The position numbers and the translations under genes were made by a program. This document shows positions 56,586 to 64,000 of a DNA stretch of 64,000 nucleotides, piece by piece. Under the pieces are notes generated by a model. That model saw only the letters and a program-made list of their open reading frames with translations, ran no database searches and had not been told where the DNA came from. Each line of letters begins with the position of its first letter. Position 1 is the first letter of the stretch. Origin of the DNA: Dactylonectria macrodidyma (taxonomy: Eukaryota > Ascomycota > Sordariomycetes > Hypocreales > Nectriaceae); the NCBI GenBank assembly GCA_020744425.1, contig JAGMUV010000045.1:124001-188000 (forward strand). The letters run 5' to 3'.

Positions 56586-56927
56586 GAAAGTTAGATTTTA
56601 AAAAAAGTATAATTATTATAAAATAAAAGCTTTATTAAAGCTACAAAGGCTTATTAAATTTTAAGTTACCTTTTTATATTTTAAATTAACTCTAAAATGT
56701 AAAAATTTAAATTACTTTTAACTAAGTAATTATAATATTAAAAATACTTTTAATTATATAATTGTAATATTGAAAAATAATATAAAATAGTGACTTTTTA
56801 TATTATTTAATAAACTAATAAGCTTTTATTAAACTGATATTAATAAAACTAAACTAAAACCTAATTCCTAAGTTTTAAAATTGTAATTTACAGATTTAAT
56901 TTAAAAAATATATAAAAGAATAAAATT

Positions 56928-56963
56928 AATAAATCTAATAAATCTAATAAATCTAATAAATCT
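56928..56963 (+). repeat. Four tandem copies of a 9-bp unit
   Basis: AATAAATCT repeated four times. Confidence 0.9.
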
Positions 56964-57239
56964 AATTCAATAAAGTTTAATTAATTAATAGTTTTTAATT
57001 ATGGTATCCTTTGTAAGAATATATATTTAGTTATTTTAATAAATAGAAATATAAATTTATAAATTATAATTAAATCAGTTATTTTAAAAGGATTAGCTAA
57101 AAGAATAAAAAGGAAGAAAAATACTTCTATAAATAATAACTTTTTTAATAAATTCATTAATAATTATCTTATATAAATTATATAGTTAATATATAATACT
57201 ATATTAATTAATTAAGAGCTAAATAAATAATATATTAAA

Positions 57240-57480
57240 ACCAAAGGAGTCTTATTAAGTAGAGGAATTTAGTAAATAGGTTTAGTAAAAGAATTTAGTA
57301 AAGAGAGTTAAGTATTAAAAGTGGTAAGAGGAGCCTATATATAATAAATTTTAAAATTAAGTTTTTTTATAATAACTTAAGTAGTATAAATATACAATGA
57401 TAAAAATAAAGGTTTAATAGTAGTTTAATAATAAGAAATTATTATTTATATAATTTAAATTATTGTTTGTTAAATTTATA
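57240..57480 (-). repeat. Reverse-oriented LTR-like relic
   Basis: On the minus strand it reads TATATAGGCTCCTCTTACC and TTACTAAATTCCTCTACTT, close to segments of the LTR pair at 59362 and 62563. Confidence 0.45.
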
Positions 57481-57897
57481 GCTTTTTAGTTAATATTAGA
57501 TAAAATAACAGATATATATATAAAAATTTTTAAGTTTTAATTAATTAATAATTGATCTTAAAAACTATTAATTATATACTCTTTTATTTAAAATCATTTT
57601 TTATATTTATTTATATTTTATTAAATAAAAATTTATATTTTAAAATCCATTTTAAATATTTTTTAAAATAAGAATTAAAAATTAACTTTAATATTTTAAT
57701 AAAAAAATATTTCGAATTTTATGTAAGAGGTATTTTATAAATTTAATATAATATTCTTTTTAGTAATTCCTATTATATTAATTAATTAATTAAATTATAT
57801 TTTTTTAAAAATTTACTTTTTCTTTATTTCTAAATTATAAAATTTAGATTAATTTACTCTTTAACTTTACATAATATATTAATAATTCATTATCATA

Positions 57898-58326
57898 ACG
57901 TATGTGATAAGCTTATGTCACATACAAGTATGTGTCCCATTTCCATTTTCCACCTTAAAGGCGATTTTTTAAAAAGCTTTTAAAATTTCAAATTAAGCTT
58001 AAAATAGCTAATACTTTTAAAATAAGCTTTTTAGCTAGAAATATATATAGAAAATAATTCCTGAAATTTCTAACCTTTAGCAACATAGGTAAATAAGAAA
58101 AGTGGATACTGAAAGTACCGACTTTTCCTATCTATTGAGGTTCCAGTTATACAGAATTTTCAAAAATTATTTTCTATATATAATTTATTCTAATTAGCTT
58201 AATAACTAACTTATAGCTATTTTAAGTTTAATTTGAAATTTAAAGGCTTTTTTAACAATTCGCCTTTAAGGTGGAAAATGGAAATGGGACACATACTTAT
58301 ATGTAACATAAGCTTATCACATACGT
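57898..58326. mobile_element. TA-flanked MITE 2 of the ACGTA family (429 bp)
   Basis: Ends ACGTATGTGATAAGCTTATG / inverse, TA on both sides. The arms match for 70 bp or more, with CACCTTAAAGGCGA at the inner part. Confidence 0.88.
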
Positions 58327-59361
58327 TAATTAATGTTAGAGATCACTGAGCAGTAGAAGTATAAGCTTATAGCTTATATAAGGATATTCTTATAAAGAAT
58401 AATTAAATAGAGGGTATATGAAGATAAGAGTGTCTTATCTGAAGATAGTTTATTATAGTTTATGCTGATAGTATATGATTCTATTCTATGAGGAAATAAG
58501 CCCTAGGGGTAGTCCTTCTTTTATAGACAAATTAAGCCGGCAAATATGTAGTCACTATGACATAATATATACCATTAAAAAGCCTAAAAATTCAGCTATT
58601 TAGTGGTATTATTTTTGTAATTATACGTAAATAAAATGCCGAGATATCTTGATTTCAAATCACGGAGGAATTGAAAGCTTGGATTATAAAGCAAAATTGC
58701 CTGATTTCAAAGCACGGACTAATATTAGGCCGATTAGCTATTATTGGTCATATGGTGTGAATAGTGTTATTAATGCTGTATTTTAGTATATTTAAATAAA
58801 ATTTTATATAAAATTTTTAAGCTTATTATAAAGCTTAAAACTTAGCTTATTAAAGGAGATATATATATTTATATATTTACTTGGGTTTAACAATTAATAA
58901 TAATTAAAAAATTATTTTTAAAACTTAAAAAAAGATATATATTAAAAATTAGAAATATTATTCAAACTATAATAAGTTAGCCTTATAAATAAGTTAGAAG
59001 CTATAAAGAGTTCTAAAGGGTTTATTAATAAAACTAAAAGATAAAGAAGGAAAGGTTTGAACTTCTTACTTATTCTAACTAATATGCTATATAAAGCTAA
59101 TTACATATTTAGGTCTATATAAAACGTTTAAAAGTATTATAATATATAATGAATTTAATAAGACTTAAAGTAAATTTAAAGTCCTTTTAATATTTTAAAA
59201 CTTATTTAAAGCTTTATTTTATAATATAACTTTATATTACTTATCTCTTTTTTAAAAATCTATTTTTAAATTTAATAACACTTTTATTATAAAGAAATGA
59301 TAAAAAATATTTTTTACATTTTATATCAATCATTTTTAAAATTATGTTATATATATTATTA

Positions 59362-59710
59362 TTAAAACTGCTATTAGGACTTTTATATTTATATTATATT
59401 TTTTATACTTTAGTATTTTTATATTACATACGTTACTTAAGTTATTATAAGATAAGTGATTTACTTAATTAGTTTTAACACTAATTATATATAAAGCCCT
59501 CTTACCCCTTCTAGTACCTAATTTCTTTTAATAAATCCCTTTATTAAATTTGTAACGGTTGTGCTAGACCGCTGTACCAGGGGGCAAAAGATTGGTCAAT
59601 AATCGCTGTGGTGGCGATCATCCGGGCACATTACTGCACTATAGGGCCTTCTCTCGCTGTTCGGTGAACCAAGCCGTAACAAAATTCCTCTACCTAGCTT
59701 TATAATCAAT
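59362..59710 (+). repeat. Left LTR of a decayed retrotransposon
   Basis: TGCTATTAGGACTTTTATAT, then ACTTAAGTTATTATAAGATA, TATATAAAGCCCTCTTACCCC and CTCTACCTAG. It aligns in order with 62563-62770 at a clearly reduced identity. It contains the second 129-bp-family MITE. Confidence 0.6.
59551..59681 (+). mobile_element. 131-bp MITE, copy 2 (family TGTWACGG)
   Basis: Ends TGTAACGG...CCGTAACA, with the 5-bp duplication AAATT (59546-59550 and 59682-59686). Its normal base composition contrasts with the AT-rich host. It shares GTTGTGCTAGACCGCTGTAC with 41950-42078. Confidence 0.93.
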
Positions 59711-59893
59711 ATTAAAAATAATTTGACGCCTATAGTTTTTAATAATAATTTAAAATAATTAGAATTTTATTATATTAAAATATAAGTTTTATTATTTTAA
59801 TTAACTTTTTAAATATATATTAGTTAAAAAGTTAAAAAAAGTTAAAGGTTAAATATTAAAAAGTAAAATTATATTATAATTTAACTTTTTATA

Positions 59894-60311
59894 ACGTATA
59901 TGATAAGCTTATGTCACAGACAAGTATTTGTCACACTTGGATTTTCACCTTAAATCGCGATTTTAAAGAAATTGCTAAAATCGAGCCTAAGCCTAAAATA
60001 GCTAAAAATTAGAATTAAAGTTAATTAAATATGAAATAATATAAAGGAATTTTACTATATTTCATTTATATTTATTTATAAAGCTATTAAGAAAAAGCTT
60101 ATTCACACAGTTTTTTTTATTACATTTATATTTTAAAGGCTTAATAAATTAACTGAAAAGTTATAAAAAATACTGGCTCATGACTTTTTTTCTAAAATTA
60201 ATTCTCTAGAAATCTAATAATTAAATATCCTGTTTTAGAAAATTTAAACTTTTAGCTGTACAGTATACGTGTGACATATACTTGTTTGTGATATAGGCTT
60301 ATCATACACGT
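59894..60311. mobile_element. TA-flanked MITE 3 of the ACGTA family (418 bp)
   Basis: Ends ACGTATATGATAAGCTTATG / near-inverse, TA on both sides. CACCTTAAATCGCGATTTTA lies inside the left arm. Confidence 0.8.
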
Positions 60312-60410
60312 TAATTTTAATTATATTATAATTTAATTATAATATAACTAACTTATAATAAACTCTGTCAAGTAAATAAATAATAATAATATATATATAA
60401 TATATTATAC

Positions 60411-60499
60411 AATAATTTGATAAACCTTTATTAATATTAATATATTATATATAATATACAATATAATAATTTGATAAACCTTTATTAATATTAATATAA
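60411..60499 (+). repeat. 54-bp tandem duplication
   Basis: AATAATTTGATAAACCTTTA and about 15 further bases at 60411 recur at 60465. Confidence 0.85.
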
Positions 60500-62562
60500 T
60501 ATATATAATAAGTAAATAAGATAAATAAGTAAATATAATAAAAATTCTAACCTTTAAAATTCAAACCTTAATAAAATTATAATGATACTGTCAATTAATT
60601 AAAACTAATTGCTATACTCTTCCTCGGAAGTCTTAATTATAATGTAATAAGTCCTTATATTATAACCAGCTATTTTATAAGTTTTATAGCACCTTTCCCC
60701 TACTTTTTAACAATTTAGCTACTACTTATACATTATCTCTTTAATTTATCTCATTCCTTCTTTTATTTATAAGTATTTTCCCTCTTTTATATAAGTAGGT
60801 TCTTTTTATTTTATATTACTTACTAAAAGTCTTATTTATTTATTAAAGGATTTAATTTTCAAATTTTATTTCTTTAGAAAATAACTTAAAAGTCTTAAAA
60901 ATATAAAAGAGCTGTTTTAATATCTTTTAATTTATCTTCTATATTTAATTTAAAAGTTAGCTTTAAGTACTATCTTTAAAATCTTTAAGACCTAAGGGTT
61001 AAGAAGGCTAACCTCCTCCTTAATTAGTATTAAAATCTATAATTACATATTAAGCGTTAATATAACATTTTTAAATATAATAACATAAGTCCGGCCTGTT
61101 AAAAGCTTTTTTAATATTACTTTATATTATAATAGCTTTTATACGTGATATAAAAAGCTAGGAAGAAGTCAGTTTTTAAAATATAAATTGTAAAATATTT
61201 AATTCATTACTTAATTACTTAATTATAAACTATTTTAAATAACTTAAAGTATTTAATATTGAATAATAAATAACTAAAGTAAATAAAATAAATAAAGCGA
61301 TATATAAAGCGTAATAATATCATTATTTTTGTAATATTTCTTAAAATTAATAGAACAATAATTTTTATATCTATTAAAAATTAAAAGATAATAATAACTA
61401 ATGAATTAATCTTTTATCTATTAATTAAAATACTTAAGCTACTTAAAACTTATTTTATTATTAATCTAGCTATTTTAAATTATTATAATAGCCTAATTAT
61501 TTAAAAGGTTACTTTGTTAATACCAATTAGTAACGTAATATTAACTTATAACTATAATAAATAGCTAAATTACCTACCTTTTTATATTAATTGCCTAAAT
61601 AATTATAACCTATTTCCAGTTTTTAAACCAAAATAATTTTTAAATTTCTACGCCTTTCTACATTTGTAATAACCATTCTACTTACAATAAGGCCTATTAT
61701 AAAGCTAGTTTTACGAAAGTTATAAATATTAATAAAGTTAATATTATATTTTATAATCATACTTTTTATGAACCTAAATTAATTATAAATAATAATTAGA
61801 TCTTTATGTTTAGCTTTTTAATAGTTATATTTATAAAAAACAATGTATCTTAAGTTTTTAATATTTCCTAATAAAGTTAGAAATTCAGCACTTACTAATA
61901 GGTAATGTATTGCAGTTAGTAAGCAGTGAGTTAGCTATTTCTTTAATATTATGTAATTATAAAGGAAACATTCATAAATCTAAATTAAAAATAAACTAAA
62001 TAATAATCTATTCTTGTAAATTAAATAGTTAATATAATTTTAGAATAATATTATATATAAAAAGAATGCCCTTCTGCTAATATTACAATATTATATAACT
62101 AACTTTATAAATCTCTATAACGCATCAGAGTTTTAATTTTAAGTTATTTTAAAAGGCTTAAAAAGTAAAAAGGATTCTAACTTTAATATTTAAATTTAAT
62201 ATAATATATAATTAAAAATTAATTAAATAAAATTGATATAAATTAAAATATTTTTATTATACTTAATTATTATATATATTCTAAAATTTATTTTATATAT
62301 ATATTAATTAAAAAAATTAAAAAAAAATTAAAATTTATTTTTACACTATAAAGATTATTTTATTTATTTAATTTAAAATATGTAATAAAAATAAATTTAT
62401 TTAATTTAAATATAAAAGCTTATTTAATAATTTTAGGTGTTATATTTTTAAAAAAAATTTAAGTTTATAAATTTTATTAAATAAAAATATAATTTAATAA
62501 AAATAAAAATAAATTTTTTTTAATAATTTAAAAAGTTACATATAAATTATATAATTATAAAT

Positions 62563-62770
62563 TGCTATTCGGACTTTAGTTTTTATATTATTACATTCCA
62601 CATTACTATATTTCTATATTATATATTTACATTACTTAAGTTATAAGATAAAGGATTTAATTAATTAGTTAACTTAGTTATAAATAGACTCTTATCCTTC
62701 CTCCCTTTACCACTAGGAACCCAGAACCTTCCTCCGCTAAATCCTTCTACCTAGAATTCCCTTATTTTTT
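62563..62770 (+). repeat. Right LTR of a decayed retrotransposon
   Basis: TGCTATTCGGACTTTAGTTT, ACTTAAGTTATAAGATAAAG, ATAAATAGACTCTTATCC and CTACCTAG, collinear with 59362-59710. The two lie 3.2 kb apart in the same orientation. Confidence 0.6.
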
Positions 62771-63540
62771 AATGCAGTGATTACTCCTTTAGTTACATAT
62801 TAATTAGCATAAGGTCGGCTTATAACTACATAATTTATGCATTATAGTTAGCGCTTTTGAAGTTATTAAAAAGGCATTATTAATAGCTATTATTTCCTTT
62901 CTTTTTTTTAAACTAATTCTTTTAATATAAATTACTTTATTTTAATTTATTAAATTATATTTCTATTTAGGTTTTAGAAGATATAATAACTAAAGATTAC
63001 TAATTAAATAAGCTTTTTATAGCTAAGCTGGCTAATTTTAGCTTTTATTATATAGCTTAAGCTAGATAAATAAAATACTTTTTGTAATTTAGGAATTAGA
63101 TTTTAATTTATTTTAATTCTCTTATTTAGCTCATATATAAGATGATTTTATATTATAATATTAATAGAGGTCTGCTAAATTATTATATAATATGTTATAC
63201 ATATATTGTTATTTATTTAGTGTTAGGAATTTATTATAAATTAGTTATTATAAAGAGGTGGTTGATTTCTAATAAGTTAGATTGCAATCTGAAATTGCAA
63301 AGAGGTAATTAAATTATAACATAATTAAAATTGATATAAGCTTCAAATGTAGTAAACCTTTATATCTTAATATAATAGAAACTTTAGTTATTCTAAATTG
63401 CTATTACCTTAGGCTTAGGTTTTAGGCTTTTATATTGTTATTTATTATTAGTTATTTTTTTTAATTATTTAACTTCTAGCCCCCTTCTAAGTATGCGCTA
63501 CGAAGGACGATAACCTCAATATAATTCTAAATTAATTTTA

Positions 63541-63982
63541 ACGTACTTGATAAGTGAGTGAGCCAAACAAGCGAGTGAGCCACTTTGAAATTTCCTAGTA
63601 TTTACACCTTAAATGAAAATATCTTTAAAATATTCTCTAAAATTAAAACTAAGAGTAAAATAGCTAATATTATAGAAATAGTTCTATTATATATTAGAAA
63701 ATAAATATAAATTTTCTTAGACTTTTTTTAAAAATTACTTAATAAGCTATATTAAAAATGCTTATTCGCACTGTATACTTAGCTATTTCTATATAAAGGA
63801 ATTTTTTTAAAAATTTAAAAAAATTATTATATAGTTTTCTTTTTAATTAAATAATTAAAATTATTTTTATTTTATTTTTAATAATTAGATAGCTAGTTTT
63901 AAAAATTTAAGGTTTAGCTCTTTTTAGTGCACAGTATCCGTGGCTCACTCGCTTGTTTGGCTCACTCACTTATCAAGTACGT
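63541..63982. mobile_element. TA-flanked MITE 4 of the ACGTA family (442 bp)
   Basis: Ends ACGTACTTGATAAGTGAGTG / inverse, TA on both sides. Each arm holds GTGAGTGAGCC and GCGAGTGAGCC separated by AAACAA. The TIRs are nearly perfect for about 50 bp. Confidence 0.9.
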
Positions 63983-64000
63983 TATATTAATTAACATATA

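Larger units (their letters stand above)
55241..64000. other. AT-rich, gene-free block (RIP-type relic sequence)
   Basis: Composition is overwhelmingly A+T and no open frame of useful length exists. Decayed retrotransposon LTRs and MITEs are recognisable. This is the typical product of repeat-induced point mutation in Pezizomycotina. It continues past the window end. Confidence 0.85.

Noticed and set aside
59540..59700. Possible tRNA-like segment
   Set aside because: The GC-normal patch is fully explained as the second copy of the 129-bp MITE with AATT-type flanking duplication.
55241..64000. Centromere, telomere or CRISPR-like array
   Set aside because: No TTAGGG repeats, no regular spacer array and no satellite; the AT block is explained by decayed repeats.

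Overview
This is nuclear DNA of a filamentous ascomycete (Pezizomycotina; the gene families fit a Sordariomycete, though I cannot name the species). The evidence is short 48-65 bp introns with CTAAC/CTAAT branch points, fungal-only families (rhodopsin-domain membrane protein, HET, HeLo, DUF7053, CorA-like), dense class II transposons, and a final ~9 kb of extremely AT-rich, ORF-free DNA. Several broken genes carry CAG->TAG or TGG->TGA stops, as expected from RIP (repeat-induced point mutation).

Layout. 1-7.4 kb: N-terminus of a CorA-like gene with an in-frame stop; a long two-exon fungal gene (gene A) with one frameshift; a P450 remnant. 7.4-12.3 kb: no convincing gene. 12.3-15.9 kb: two decayed hAT transposases, one apparently inserted into the other. 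16.1-21.0 kb: an intact 8-exon rhodopsin-domain gene and a DUF7053 gene. 21.6-29.5 kb: pseudogenes of a HeLo/kinase-like protein, a secreted beta-propeller enzyme, a pogo/Fot1 transposase and a HET-domain protein. 30.0-34.9 kb: an intact VOC gene, a single-pass membrane protein remnant, an intact 5-exon HP1 gene, and gene B, which carries a domain also found in gene C.

35.0-50.6 kb is a transposon nest. It holds an apparently intact Fot1/pogo element (35022-37232), a possible Whi5/Nrm1-like gene, a Tc1/mariner relic, and a 3.66 kb hAT (40705-44359) with 30-bp perfect TIRs and an 8-bp TSD. The transposase frame of that hAT is interrupted only by a 129-bp MITE. A LINE RNase H fragment follows, then a second delimited hAT (45078-49223) with an 8-bp TSD carrying two different hAT-type MITEs, and a ~1 kb foldback element. 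51.2-54.5 kb: gene C, frameshifted several times. 55.2-64.0 kb: the AT-rich block, with four TA-flanked MITEs of one structural type, a second copy of the 129-bp MITE family, and a diverged LTR pair.

The genes do not form a pathway. The unifying theme is transposon invasion, point-mutation decay and heterochromatin, with an intact HP1 gene among the debris. The most original material is the set of exactly delimited, nested non-autonomous elements and the recurrent uncharacterised 'LG[YW]W/LGW' domain of genes B and C (with a weaker match in A). Exon joins, target duplications and repeat pairs were read by eye from the sequence; family names come from motif recognition without any database search.
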